From: Arthrobacter sp. AK04
GTDB lineage: Bacteria > Actinomycetota > Actinomycetes > Actinomycetales > Micrococcaceae
Assembly (NCBI RefSeq): GCF_021129155.1
Contig: NZ_JAJOMC010000004.1
Location: 62,001 to 126,000 of the forward strand
Length of the DNA: 64,000 nt
Direction: 5' to 3'
The translations under genes and the position numbers were made by a program. Shown here piece by piece: positions 50,287-58,964 of the stretch (within the stretch, counting starts at the first letter, position 1; each line of letters opens with the position of its first letter). The notes beneath the pieces were generated by a model. That model saw only the letters and a program-made list of their open reading frames with translations. It made no database searches and was not told the origin of the DNA.

Positions 50287-51275
50287 GCCGGTGCCTCTGC
50301 CCGTACCTGGACCGGAGAACCGTGCAGCTGCGGCAGCACGTCGGCGGCGAACGCATCGATGAACGGCGCCTGCTCCTGCCCCACAAAGTGCAGGTAGAGC
50401 TCGTCGAACCCCAGGTCCGCGTAGCCGCCCAGCCATTCCGCGTGCTGGTCCAGGCTCGCCGAGATGTTGACCGCCTTGCGGACCTGTTCCTCGCCGATCT
50501 GCCCGCTGACGCCGTCGAAATGCCCGGCCGTGGGGAGGTCCCAAGGGACGGGCGGGGCAAAGGTGTTGGTCCGCCACTGGTCCAGGGCAATGGCTGCCGC
50601 GTCCTGTTCACGGGGAGCCCAGGACAGGTGCACCTGCAGCACCGCCTTGCCACGGCCGCCGTTGTCCCGGTAGGCGGCCAGCATCTCTTTGAGCTTGCCG
50701 GCCGGCTGGTTGACGGTGACCAGCCCATCGGCCCAGGCGGCGGAGCGGCGTGCGGTTTCCACGCTGATGGCCGGCGCAATGATCGGTGGCGGGGAGGCCG
50801 GCAGGTCCCAGATCCGGGCCTGTTCCACCGTGACAAGGCCGTGGTGGGTGACCTCCTCGCCCCGGTGCAGCCGCCGGATCACCTCAACACACTCCTCCAG
50901 GCGCTGCTGCCGCGTTTCCTTCGGCGGCCAGGCATCACCGGTGACGTGCTCATTCATGTTCTCCCCACTTCCGGTGGCCATCCAGAACCGCTCCGGGAAC
51001 ATGCTGGCAAGGGTGGCCGAGGCGTGGGCGATGATGGCGGGGTGGTACCGCTGGCCCGGCGCGGTCACCACGCCGAAGCGCAGGCTGGTGGTGGCCAGTG
51101 CGGCCCCCAGCCAGGACCAGGCAAAGCCGGAATGGCCCTGCCGGGCGGACCACGGCTCAATATGGTCAGAGCACATGGCGGCATCGAATCCTGCCTGTTC
51201 CGCGTGCTGGACGTCTTTCAGCAGTTGGGCGGGACTGATCTGTTCGTGTGAGGCGTGGAAGCCGACGGTAACCAT
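50283..51275 (-). CDS. Luciferase-like monooxygenase family oxidoreductase, TIGR03885 type
   Basis: The 330-residue protein has the LLM TIM-barrel: MVTVGFHASHEQISPAQLLKDVQHAEQAGFDAAMCSDH, LRFGVVTAPGQRYHPAIIAHASATLASMFPERFWMATGSGENMNEHVTGDAWP and AWADGLVTVNQPAGKLKEML. The MATGSGE segment is the flavin/F420 phosphate-binding area. This subgroup is FMN- or F420-dependent and often sits beside GH13 genes. It overlaps the GH13 start by four bases. The physiological substrate is unknown, so the gene pair as a unit is undescribed. Confidence 0.85.
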   Translation of the reverse strand: MVTVGFHASHEQISPAQLLKDVQHAEQAGFDAAMCSDHIEPWSARQGHSGFAWSWLGAALATTSLRFGVVTAPGQRYHPAIIAHASATLASMFPERFWMATGSGENMNEHVTGDAWPPKETRQQRLEECVEVIRRLHRGEEVTHHGLVTVEQARIWDLPASPPPIIAPAISVETARRSAAWADGLVTVNQPAGKLKEMLAAYRDNGGRGKAVLQVHLSWAPREQDAAAIALDQWRTNTFAPPVPWDLPTAGHFDGVSGQIGEEQVRKAVNISASLDQHAEWLGGYADLGFDELYLHFVGQEQAPFIDAFAADVLPQLHGSPVQVRAEAPA

Positions 51276-51415
51276 CGTTAACCTCTACCGTCCCGAGGGG
51301 TGCCGTGTCGAGGGCTGGTCTGCCCGGCGCCACTTGTCCGATAAGTTTTAGGCTTGTAGTACTGCGCTTCCCGGAGCTCCTGCGCAGGCGGCGGAGTTGG
51401 AAGGAAGTACCACGC

Positions 51416-52345
51416 GTGGGCGGTGTGCTGGTGGGGCTTGCGGTGATCGGCGCCGTGATCGCTGTGGGGTACATTGCCGCGCGGTGCGGGCTGGGCGGGG
51501 AGCCCACGGTCTCGGCGCTCACCCGTACGGCCTTTTTCATCACCAACCCCGTCCTGCTGTTCACCGTGGTCCTGGAATCGGACCTTACGGTGGTCTTTTC
51601 CGCCTATGTTCCGCTCGCCCTGGTCACGGCGTCCGCCACGGCGCTGCTGTACGTGCTGGCCAGTCGGCTGTGGTTCCGGCGGCCGCTGGCCGAGACCGCC
51701 ATCGGCGCGATGGCCAGTTCCTACGTCAATGCCAACAACATCGGCATCCCCATCACGCTGTACGCCCTGGGTGATGCCACTCCGGTGGCACCGGTCCTGC
51801 TGGTCCAGCTGCTCCTGTTCGCGCCCTTGGTCCTCACCCTGCTGGACTTCTCCGCGGCCGGCCGGGTGTCACCCCGGCTGCTGCTCTCCCAGCCCTTCCG
51901 CAACCCGATGATCATCGCCTCCCTGCTCGGCGTGGTCCTGGCCGCGTTCAAGGTGGAACTTCCCGGTCCTGTGCTGGCACCCCTGAACCTCCTGGGCGGT
52001 GCGGCCGTTCCCGTGGTGCTGCTGGCCTTCGGCATGTCCCTGCACGGCACCCGGATGCTGCGAAGCGGCGGGCACACGGCGGAAATCCTGACGGCCACCG
52101 CGCTGAAGTCCGCGGTGATGCCGGCGGTGGCGTACGGCGCGGGGCGCTTCCTTTTCAACCTGGACCAGCCCATGCTCCTGGGCGTGGTGCTCATGGCGGC
52201 CCTTCCCACGGCGCAGAACGTGTTCCTGTTCGCCGGCAAGTACGGGCGGGGCCTTGCGGTGGCCAGGGAAACGGTCCTGCTGTCCACGGCGGCTGCGGCG
52301 CCGTCGCTGATCCTCATTGTGTGGCTGCTGGCGGGCAGAACCTGA
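51416..52345 (+). CDS. AEC-family (auxin efflux carrier-like) transporter
   Basis: From GTG at 51416, with GGAAGGAAG eight bases upstream, the product is 309 residues with about ten membrane spans. The opening GGVLVGLAVIGAVIAVGYIAARCGLGG, the ASSYVNANNIGIPITLYALGD signature and the QPMLLGVVLMAALPTAQNVFLFAGKYGRGLAVARETVLLST motif define the family. It transports organic acids or similar metabolites. It diverges from the LLM gene with 140 bases between. Confidence 0.88.
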   Translation: MGGVLVGLAVIGAVIAVGYIAARCGLGGEPTVSALTRTAFFITNPVLLFTVVLESDLTVVFSAYVPLALVTASATALLYVLASRLWFRRPLAETAIGAMASSYVNANNIGIPITLYALGDATPVAPVLLVQLLLFAPLVLTLLDFSAAGRVSPRLLLSQPFRNPMIIASLLGVVLAAFKVELPGPVLAPLNLLGGAAVPVVLLAFGMSLHGTRMLRSGGHTAEILTATALKSAVMPAVAYGAGRFLFNLDQPMLLGVVLMAALPTAQNVFLFAGKYGRGLAVARETVLLSTAAAAPSLILIVWLLAGRT

Positions 52346-52400
52346 ACCTTGTTTGCGATGGTCTTACGCCGGAGCCCGTCGCCGGGCAAGAATGGGCAGC

Positions 52401-53489
52401 ATGGAACTTCCCGTGATGCCGCCTGTCCCGCCCATGCTCGCCAAGGCCGTCAGCGGCGTCGATGGTATTCCAGGAGGTGGGGAGCTCAGCTACGAACCCA
52501 AGTGGGACGGCTTCCGGTCCATCATCTTCCGCGACGGCGACGAGCTTGAGATCGGCAGCCGGAACGAAAAACCCATGACCCGTTACTTCCCCGAGCTTGT
52601 TGAGGCGCTGAAGGAAAACCTGCCGCCGCGCTGCGTGGTGGACGGCGAGATCATCCTGGTGGGCTCCTCCGGAGACAGGCTCGACTTCGATGCCTTGCAG
52701 CAGCGGATCCACCCCGCGGCAAGCCGGGTCAAGCTGCTCGCTTCCCAGACGCCGGCCTCCTTCGTGGCGTTCGACCTTCTGGCACTGGGCGGCGACGACT
52801 ACACCGGCCGGCCCTTCACCGAGCGGCGGGCGGCGCTGGAAAAGGCGCTCGCGGGAAGCAATGCGCCGGTCCACCTCACCGCCGCCACAACGGACAAGGA
52901 CACGGCGGAACAGTGGTTTGAGCAGTTCGAGGGTGCCGGCCTGGATGGGATCGTGGCCAAGCGCCTGGACGGCCGGTACGAACCGGACAAGCGGGTGATG
53001 TTCAAGATCAAGCACGAACGCACTGCCGACTGCGTGGTGGCCGGCTACCGCCTCCACAAGAGCGGGCCGGATGCCATTGGCTCGCTGCTGCTGGGTTTAT
53101 ACAACGACGACGGCTGCCTGGCCAGCGTGGGCGTCATCGGTGCCTTCCCCATGAAGCGGCGCCTGGAACTGTTTGAACAGCTCCAGCCGCTGGTGACGGA
53201 TTTCGATAACCACCCCTGGGCATGGGCCAAGCAGGAGGAGGGGGAACGGACGCCGCGCAACGCCGAGGGCAGCCGCTGGAGCGCCGGCAAGGACCTGTCC
53301 TTCGTGCCGCTGCGGCCCGAGCTGGTGGTGGAGGTGCGGTACGACCACATGGAGGGGGACCGGTTCCGGCACACGGCCCAGTTCAACCGCTGGCGGCCGG
53401 ACCGGGACCCGGAATCGTGCACCTACGCCCAGCTGGAGGAACCGGTCAGCTTCGACCTCGCCTCGGTGCTGGAGACCGGCCGGCCGTAG
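52401..53489 (+). CDS. ligC: ATP-dependent DNA ligase, LigC type
   Basis: The product has 362 residues from ATG 52401 (ATG 52392 is an alternative). The adenylation motif I, YEPKWDGFRS, gives Lys34 as the AMP acceptor. CVVDGEIILVG is motif III, AFDLLALG is motif IIIa, GLDGIVAKRLDGRYEPDKR is motif IV, and MFKIKHERTADCVVAGYRLHKSG spans motif V. The OB-fold domain follows. Absence of NHEJ polymerase and nuclease domains and the small size fit LigC rather than LigD. It probably acts in short-patch or base-excision repair gap sealing. Confidence 0.93.
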   Translation: MELPVMPPVPPMLAKAVSGVDGIPGGGELSYEPKWDGFRSIIFRDGDELEIGSRNEKPMTRYFPELVEALKENLPPRCVVDGEIILVGSSGDRLDFDALQQRIHPAASRVKLLASQTPASFVAFDLLALGGDDYTGRPFTERRAALEKALAGSNAPVHLTAATTDKDTAEQWFEQFEGAGLDGIVAKRLDGRYEPDKRVMFKIKHERTADCVVAGYRLHKSGPDAIGSLLLGLYNDDGCLASVGVIGAFPMKRRLELFEQLQPLVTDFDNHPWAWAKQEEGERTPRNAEGSRWSAGKDLSFVPLRPELVVEVRYDHMEGDRFRHTAQFNRWRPDRDPESCTYAQLEEPVSFDLASVLETGRP

Positions 53490-53529
53490 GCTTCGCCGCT
53501 CGCTGCCAAGGCAGCCCGCTTTTCAACGC

Positions 53530-53565
53530 GGAAAGCCCGCCATTTGGGGGAATGGCGGGCTTTCC
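53530..53565. terminator. Bidirectional intrinsic terminator between ligC and the MHS transporter
   Basis: A perfect 15-base stem GGAAAGCCCGCCATT/AATGGCGGGCTTTCC with loop TGGGGG lies between the convergent genes ending at 53489 and 53608. Confidence 0.85.
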
Positions 53566-53607
53566 GGTTCCAAAACCGGGCTGGATGGTACTTCCAGCCG
53601 GCCGGGA

Positions 53608-54927
53608 CTACTTCAGGCCGAGCTGCGTGGTGGGGGTCTTGTAGGACTCCTTGGCGGTCAGGGCGGAGATGGCCGCGATGCCGCAGATCACGGCGGTGAA
53701 GATGCTGATCTGCACCCAGCCGCCGGGCCGGATTCCGCCCATGGCCGCAACGATCGCCGGGGCGAAGCCTGCCATCAGGAAGCCCAGCTGGGTGCCGATG
53801 GCCAGGCCGGAGAAGCGGACCCTGGTGCTGAACATCTCCGCATAGAAGGAGGGCCAGACGGCGTTGGACGCTGCGTAGCCGAAGGAGAAGAAGCCAATGG
53901 CGGCCAGGAACATCAGCGGCACGCTGCCGGATTCAAGGCTGAGCAGGAAGACGGGCGTCAGGATGGCGCTGGCCACGGCTCCGTAAATGAAGACCGGCTT
54001 GCGGCCGATCCTGTCCGCCAGCATACCGAAGAGGGGCTGGGTGCCCAGGGCTACGAAGTTGGCACCGACGACCAGCCAGAGGGTTGTGGTTCCGTCCACG
54101 CCGGCCACCGTCTTGGCGTAGCTGATGGCAAGGGTGCCGAAGACTGTTGAGACGGCAGCGATGAAGGCGCAGCAGATCACGCGGAGGACGTCGCGCCAGT
54201 GGGCCTTGAGCAGGTCGGCAACCGGGAGCTTGGAGATCTGGGCGGTCTTCTGGGCTTCCTCGAAGGCCGGGGGCTCGTGCAGGGTGCGCCGGATGAAGAA
54301 GGCAACAACAACCACAACGGCGCTCAGCCAGAACGGGATACGCCAGCCGATGCCGTACTTGATCTCGTCCGGGAGGGCCAGGACGGGGATGAAGACCAGG
54401 GCTGCGAGGATCTGGCCGCCCTGGGTGCCGGTGAGGGTCCAGGAGGTGAAGAAGGAGCGGCGGTTGTCCGGGGCGTGTTCCAGCGTCATGGATGAGGCGC
54501 CTGCCTGCTCGCCGGCGGCGGACAGGCCCTGGCAGAGCCGGGCCAGCACCAGCAGGGCGGGAGCCCACCAGCCAACGGTGTTGAAGTCCGGCAGGCAGCC
54601 GATGAGGAAGGTTGAGGCACCCATCAGCAGAAGGGTGAACATCAGGACCTTTTGCCGGCCCACCCTGTCGCCGAAGTGGCCCAGGATGACGGCGCCCACG
54701 GGCCGTGCGACGTACGCGAAACCGAACGTGGCGAAGGACATGATGGCCGCGTTGGCGTCAGCATCCGGGAAGAAGACCGTGGGAAAGATCAGCGCGGCGG
54801 CGGACCCGAAAATGAAGAAGTCGTAGTATTCGACGGCGCTGCCAAGGAAGCTGGCGAGGGCTGCCTTCTTCGGCGTCCCGGCCGGGGCGGCAATGCCTGG
54901 CTCGGCGGACGGACGTGTCTGGCTCAT
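53608..54927 (-). CDS. MFS transporter of the metabolite:H+ symporter (MHS) family, probably for shikimate/quinate or protocatechuate
   Basis: The 439-residue protein has twelve spans and the MHS-type opening ASFLGSAVEYYDFFIFGSAAALIFPTVFFP with GHFGDRVGRQKVLM, the conserved cytoplasmic loop, and LADRIGRKPVF in the second half. PDNRRSFFTSWTLTGTQGGQILAAL is typical of the ShiA/ProP/KgtP branch. Its position, divergent from the IclR regulator of a quinate/shikimate-protocatechuate cluster, makes it the likely importer of a substrate of that cluster. Which compound is not determined by sequence. Confidence 0.88.
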   Translation of the reverse strand: MSQTRPSAEPGIAAPAGTPKKAALASFLGSAVEYYDFFIFGSAAALIFPTVFFPDADANAAIMSFATFGFAYVARPVGAVILGHFGDRVGRQKVLMFTLLLMGASTFLIGCLPDFNTVGWWAPALLVLARLCQGLSAAGEQAGASSMTLEHAPDNRRSFFTSWTLTGTQGGQILAALVFIPVLALPDEIKYGIGWRIPFWLSAVVVVVAFFIRRTLHEPPAFEEAQKTAQISKLPVADLLKAHWRDVLRVICCAFIAAVSTVFGTLAISYAKTVAGVDGTTTLWLVVGANFVALGTQPLFGMLADRIGRKPVFIYGAVASAILTPVFLLSLESGSVPLMFLAAIGFFSFGYAASNAVWPSFYAEMFSTRVRFSGLAIGTQLGFLMAGFAPAIVAAMGGIRPGGWVQISIFTAVICGIAAISALTAKESYKTPTTQLGLK

Positions 54928-55042
54928 GGAGTTCCTTAGATGTGACGACTTTGTCGCGGATGGATCAGGGGCTCGCAGCCGGCGCTGCCTTCAGGTGGAG
55001 GCGCGGCTCGGCATAGGTGCGGGATAACCCGGGCAGTAGCCA

Positions 55043-55138
55043 CATGGTGAGAGCTACTTGTGCGATACAGCAATACTGACTGTGAGTGCGGTCACCTGTC
55101 AAGAAAATAATCACAGTCTAGAAATAGCTCTCACTATG
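55043..55138. promoter_or_regulatory. Split inverted repeat in the divergent MHS/IclR promoter
   Basis: CATGGTGAGAGCTA (55043-55056) and TAGCTCTCACTATG (55125-55138) are an inverted repeat of 14 bases with a single mismatch, separated by 68 bases (55057-55124). The arrangement straddles the divergent promoter and could allow DNA looping by the IclR protein. Confidence 0.6.
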
Positions 55139-55153
55139 TGGGAACATCGATGC

Positions 55154-55981
55154 ATGAGTGTGAACCAAGACACAGCGGACAATGACGTAGCTGCTGACAC
55201 CCCCACGGGCACCAAGGCGGCCAAAGCGGACCGCACCGACATGGTGGGCAAGGCCCTGGGCCTCCTGGTCCTCTTGGGAGATGAGCCACGCGGGGCCAGT
55301 GCTGCAGAGATTTCCCGGCGGGCCGAACTGCCCTTCAGTACCACGTACCGCCTGCTGGGTTCGTTGACCCGCGACGGCTTTGTGGACTACGAGCCGGACG
55401 GTCGCCGCTACCACCTGGGGCTGCGGATCTTCCAGCTGGGCCAGCGGGTCTCCAACCATCATGGTTTCGCCGGCACGGCAATGCCGGTCCTGCGCCGGGT
55501 CACGGAACAGACGGGCGAGGCCACCATCCTCAGCGTCCGCGACGGCCGCCACCACCTCACGGTCAACAAGGTGGACGGTCCGCAGATGTTCCGGGTGACC
55601 AGCGACCCCGGCCACCTGGGCTCCCTCTCCACCACCGCCGTCGGAAAAGTGCTGGTTGCCTTTGCGGAGGACGCCGAACGCGAGCGGCTGCTGGAGGACC
55701 TGCCCCTGGAGCAGCTCACCGAAAAGTCCATCGCGGACCGGGACGCCTTCCGCGCGGAAATAGAGAAGGTCGGGCGCCAGGGCTATGCCGTCATGGACGA
55801 GGAAAACGAGATGGGCATGCGTGCCGTCGCCGTTCCCCTCCTTAACTCCCAGGGACACGCCTTTGCTTCCCTTGCGACGGCGGTCCCCGTCTTCCGCATG
55901 GGCCTGGAGGAACTGGCAGCGTGCGTCCCGCTGCTGCAGGAGGCGGCCGCCGAGCTTTCAGCCCGCCTGCCGCAGCGCTGA
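55154..55981 (+). CDS. IclR-family transcriptional regulator
   Basis: From ATG at 55154 the product is 275 residues. A winged helix-turn-helix (about 30-90, MVGKALGLLVLLGDEPRGASAAEISRRAELPFSTTYRLLGSLTRDGFVDYEPDGRRYHLG) is followed by the IclR effector domain (GEATILSVRDGRHHLTVNKVDG, TAVGKVLVAFAE, GYAVMDEENEMGMRAVAVPLLNSQGHAFASL). Family members regulate aromatic-acid catabolism (PcaR, PobR, QsuR-type). The longer openings at 55058 and 55136 fall inside the inverted repeat, so ATG 55154 is preferred although no strong ribosome binding site is visible. It probably controls the cluster from 53608 to the window end. Confidence 0.88.
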   Translation: MSVNQDTADNDVAADTPTGTKAAKADRTDMVGKALGLLVLLGDEPRGASAAEISRRAELPFSTTYRLLGSLTRDGFVDYEPDGRRYHLGLRIFQLGQRVSNHHGFAGTAMPVLRRVTEQTGEATILSVRDGRHHLTVNKVDGPQMFRVTSDPGHLGSLSTTAVGKVLVAFAEDAERERLLEDLPLEQLTEKSIADRDAFRAEIEKVGRQGYAVMDEENEMGMRAVAVPLLNSQGHAFASLATAVPVFRMGLEELAACVPLLQEAAAELSARLPQR

Positions 55982-55989
55982 CACGCTGT

Positions 55990-56008
55990 TTGTTCGAATG
56001 TAGAACAA
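55990..56008. promoter_or_regulatory. IclR-type palindromic operator upstream of the qsu/pca genes
   Basis: TTGTTC (55990-55995) and GAACAA (56003-56008) form a perfect dyad with a 7-base spacer. A further half-site GAACAA lies at 56022-56027. The site is about 110 bases upstream of the dehydrogenase start and just after the regulator gene. Confidence 0.6.
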
Positions 56009-56115
56009 GAGTGCGCTGAGTGAACAAATGATGTACCGTAACTTTCAACACCGCAGCAGCAGCACCCGCTTGACGCACTGCTCCTGCCCGGTGCCGTACC
56101 AAAGGAGCTGCACGG

Positions 56116-57009
56116 ATGAGTAATCGAACTGAGTCCTACCTGGTGGGACTGGTCGGCGATGGTGTGATGCCGTCACTCACCCCGCCCATGCACGAGCGCG
56201 AAGGGGATGTGCAGGGCCTGCGCTACCTCTACCGGCCCATCGACCTCGTGGAACTCGGCCTTCCCGGCGACTCCGTGGGAGAGCTGCTGCGCAGTGCCAG
56301 GAACCTCGGCTTCAACGGCCTGAACGTCACCCACCCCTGCAAGCAGCTGGTCCTGCAGCACCTGGATGAGGTCTCCCCGGACGCCATGCGGCTCGGCGCT
56401 GTTAATACCGTGGTGATCGACGATGGCCGGTTCATAGGCCACAACACGGACTTTTCCGGCTTTGCCGCGGCCCTCTCCTCAGGACTTCCGGACGCCCAGC
56501 TCCGCGCCCCCGGGCAGCCGGCCCCCCCCCCCCGCCCGGGCGGGGCGGGCGCCGCCGGGCCCTACCCCCTCCACCCGCCGGGGGCCCCCCACCGGCCCGG
56601 GGTGCACATGGCCGCCGCCCGCGGCGCCGCCCGGGCAGCGGAACTGGCCGGCTTCTTCCCGGGCAGCACCGTTGTGGCGCGCACGACGGCGGAGCTGCCG
56701 CAGCTGATGCCGCTGGCCGACGGCCTGGTGCACTGCACCCCCATCGGCATGGCCGCCCACCCCGGCGTCCCGCTGGACCTGGAGCTGCTGGAGTCCAGGC
56801 ACTGGGTGGCGGACATCGTGTACCGCCCCATCGACACCGAACTCGTCCGGGGCGCCCGCGCCAAGGGCTGCGAGGTCCTGGACGGCGGCCGGATGGCCGT
56901 GGGCCAGGCCGCCGACGCCTTCCGCATCTTCACGGGCCTGGAACCCGATCCGGACCGCATGCGCTCGCACTTCCTGGAGCTCGTGGCCGCAGAAGGGGTG
57001 GCTGCCTGA
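56116..57009 (+). CDS. qsuD: Quinate/shikimate dehydrogenase (QsuD/AroE-like), nucleotide-binding region corrupted
   Basis: The 297-residue protein has the substrate-binding motif PSLTPPMHEREG (20-31), the catalytic lysine Lys76 in NVTHPCKQ and Asp112 in GHNTDFSGF. GLVHCTPIGMAAHPGVPLDLELL and GRMAVGQAADAF follow. This matches the QsuD type used for quinate and shikimate catabolism. Residues 131-168 are out of character: the dinucleotide-binding G-x-G-G-A-G region reads PGGAGAAGPY within a run of Pro/Gly/Ala/Arg. Bases 56504-56640 are about 92% GC with a 12-C run at 56522-56533. No frame break results. Upstream of the patch the gene looks normal, so I suspect sequence damage rather than biology. 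It is coupled to the next gene (ATG overlaps TGA). Confidence 0.8.
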   Translation: MSNRTESYLVGLVGDGVMPSLTPPMHEREGDVQGLRYLYRPIDLVELGLPGDSVGELLRSARNLGFNGLNVTHPCKQLVLQHLDEVSPDAMRLGAVNTVVIDDGRFIGHNTDFSGFAAALSSGLPDAQLRAPGQPAPPPRPGGAGAAGPYPLHPPGAPHRPGVHMAAARGAARAAELAGFFPGSTVVARTTAELPQLMPLADGLVHCTPIGMAAHPGVPLDLELLESRHWVADIVYRPIDTELVRGARAKGCEVLDGGRMAVGQAADAFRIFTGLEPDPDRMRSHFLELVAAEGVAA

Positions 57010-58892
57010 TGCGCACCGGAATCGCCACCGTCTGCCTCTCCGGCACCCTGAAGGAGAAGATGCAGGCCTGTGCCATCGCAGGGTTCGACGGCATCGAAAT
57101 CTTTGAACAGGACCTGGTCACCTCACCGCTGAGTCCCGGGGACGTCCGGGCCATGGCCTCAGACCTCGGACTGGGGCTTGACCTGTACCAGCCGTTCCGG
57201 GATTTCGACGGCGTCACTCCGGACCTGCTGAAGGCCAACCTCCGCCGGGCCGAAGCAAAGTTCAACCTGATGTCCCGCCTGGGCATGGACACCATCCTGG
57301 TTTGCTCGAACGTCGCCACGGCCACCATCGACGACGACGCCCTCCGCGCCGCGCAGCTCACCGAGCTCGCGCAGCTGGCCGGGGACCACGGAATCAAGGT
57401 CGCCTACGAAGCCCTGGCCTGGGGCAAGTACGTCAACGACTACGAGCACGCCTACCGCCTGGTGGAGATGGTGGACCACCCCAACCTCGGCACCTGCCTG
57501 GACTCCTTCCACATCCTGTCCCGCGACTGGGACACCGCGCCGATCGAAAAGCTCAACCCGGAGAAGATTTTCTTCGTCCAGGTTGCGGACGCCCCGAAGC
57601 TTTCCATGGATGTGCTGTCCTGGAGCCGCCACTACCGCGTGTTCCCGGGCGAGGGGCAGTTCGAACTGGCCAAGTTCATGGGCCACGTGGTCCGGGCGGG
57701 CTATTCCGGCCCGGTCTCCCTGGAGGTCTTCAACGACGTCTTCCGCCAGTCGGACGTGGACCGCACGGCCGTGGACGCCATGCGCTCGCTCATCTGGCTG
57801 GAGGAACAGAGCGCCAAATGGCTGGCAGGCAGCGCGGAAGCCGCAGGGGGCGGCAGTGCTGCCTCCCGCCGTCGTTATCCCATGGAACTCGCCACGCTGC
57901 CCAAGGTCAGCCAACCGGCGGGCTTCAACTTCGCCGAGGTCAAAGCGGACGATACCGCCCGGCTTGAGAAGCTCCTGGGGCAGCTCGGCTTCGGGTTCGA
58001 GGGCCGGCACCGCACCAAGGACGTGCAGCTGTGGACTATGGGCCAGGCGCGTGTGATCATCAACGAGCAGGCGGCATCGCACGCTGAACCATCCATCGCC
58101 GCTTTGGGGTTCGACGTCGATTCACCCGTGATTGCCTCCGCCCGGGCCCAGCAGCTCAAGGCTCCCGTTGTTGCCCGCAAGGTCCAGGCCGACGAGGAAG
58201 TCTTCCAGGGCATCTCCGCGCCGGACTCAACGGAAATCTTCCTGTGCCAGGGCAGCCCCGACGGCACGGCCGCCTGGACCCGTGAATTCGGGGAAGGGCT
58301 GGAACACCGCACTCCTTCCGGCGGTCCGGGTGCAGGTGCGGTCATCGACCACGTCAACCTTGCCCAGCCGTGGCAGCACTTCGACGAGGCCGTCCTCTTC
58401 TACACCAGCGCCCTTGCGCTGGAACCGCAGCCCTTCGCCGAAGTGCCCAGCCCCAGCGGGCTGGTGCGCTCGCAGGTGATGACCACCTCCGACGCCGCCG
58501 TCCGGCTGGTGCTGAACCTGGCACCGGTGCAGCAGGCCCGCAGCGAAGTCCGCAAGACCTACCAGGAACACATCGCGTTCGCCGTGGACGACCTCGTGGC
58601 AACCGCCCGGGCCGCCCGGGACCGGGGCCTCGAATTCCTGCAGATCCCGGCGAACTACTACGAGGACCTGGACGCCCGGTTCGACCTCGAACCCGGGTTC
58701 CTGGCCACCCTGCGGGAGCTCAACCTCCTCTATGACCGGGATGCCGACGGCGAATTCCTCCACTTCTACACCGCCACGGTGGGCAGTGTGTTCTTTGAAA
58801 TGGTGGAACGCCGCGGCGGCTACGACGGATACGGGGCGCCCAATGCCCCGGTCCGGCACGCGGTCCAGTACGACTCGCTGCACCGGACCTGA
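57009..58892 (+). CDS. qsuB: 3-Dehydroshikimate dehydratase QsuB (fused to HPPD-like domain)
   Basis: The 627-residue protein has an N-terminal TIM barrel of the sugar-phosphate isomerase/epimerase fold (MRTGIATVCLSGTLKEKMQACAIAGFDGIEIFEQD, CLDSFHILSRDWD, FFVQVADAP, GPVSLEVFNDVFR). From about 295 there is a VOC domain resembling 4-hydroxyphenylpyruvate dioxygenase (IDHVNLAQPWQHFDEAVLFYTSALAL, QEHIAFAVDDLVATARAARDRGLEFL, LYDRDADGEFLHFYT). This is the layout of Corynebacterium QsuB, which makes protocatechuate from dehydroshikimate; the C-terminal domain boosts activity but is not HPPD. It feeds the pca genes that follow. Confidence 0.93.
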   Translation: MRTGIATVCLSGTLKEKMQACAIAGFDGIEIFEQDLVTSPLSPGDVRAMASDLGLGLDLYQPFRDFDGVTPDLLKANLRRAEAKFNLMSRLGMDTILVCSNVATATIDDDALRAAQLTELAQLAGDHGIKVAYEALAWGKYVNDYEHAYRLVEMVDHPNLGTCLDSFHILSRDWDTAPIEKLNPEKIFFVQVADAPKLSMDVLSWSRHYRVFPGEGQFELAKFMGHVVRAGYSGPVSLEVFNDVFRQSDVDRTAVDAMRSLIWLEEQSAKWLAGSAEAAGGGSAASRRRYPMELATLPKVSQPAGFNFAEVKADDTARLEKLLGQLGFGFEGRHRTKDVQLWTMGQARVIINEQAASHAEPSIAALGFDVDSPVIASARAQQLKAPVVARKVQADEEVFQGISAPDSTEIFLCQGSPDGTAAWTREFGEGLEHRTPSGGPGAGAVIDHVNLAQPWQHFDEAVLFYTSALALEPQPFAEVPSPSGLVRSQVMTTSDAAVRLVLNLAPVQQARSEVRKTYQEHIAFAVDDLVATARAARDRGLEFLQIPANYYEDLDARFDLEPGFLATLRELNLLYDRDADGEFLHFYTATVGSVFFEMVERRGGYDGYGAPNAPVRHAVQYDSLHRT

Positions 58893-58964
58893 GCCGGGCC
58901 GTCGAACCACCGTCCCTGACCAAGTGCCCGATGAATTACAACGAAAACCAGAAAGGAGCCAGCC

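Noticed and set aside
56116..57009. Frameshift or pseudogene call for the QsuD-like gene
   Set aside because: The frame is kept through the patch with no stop; sequence error is likelier than gene decay.
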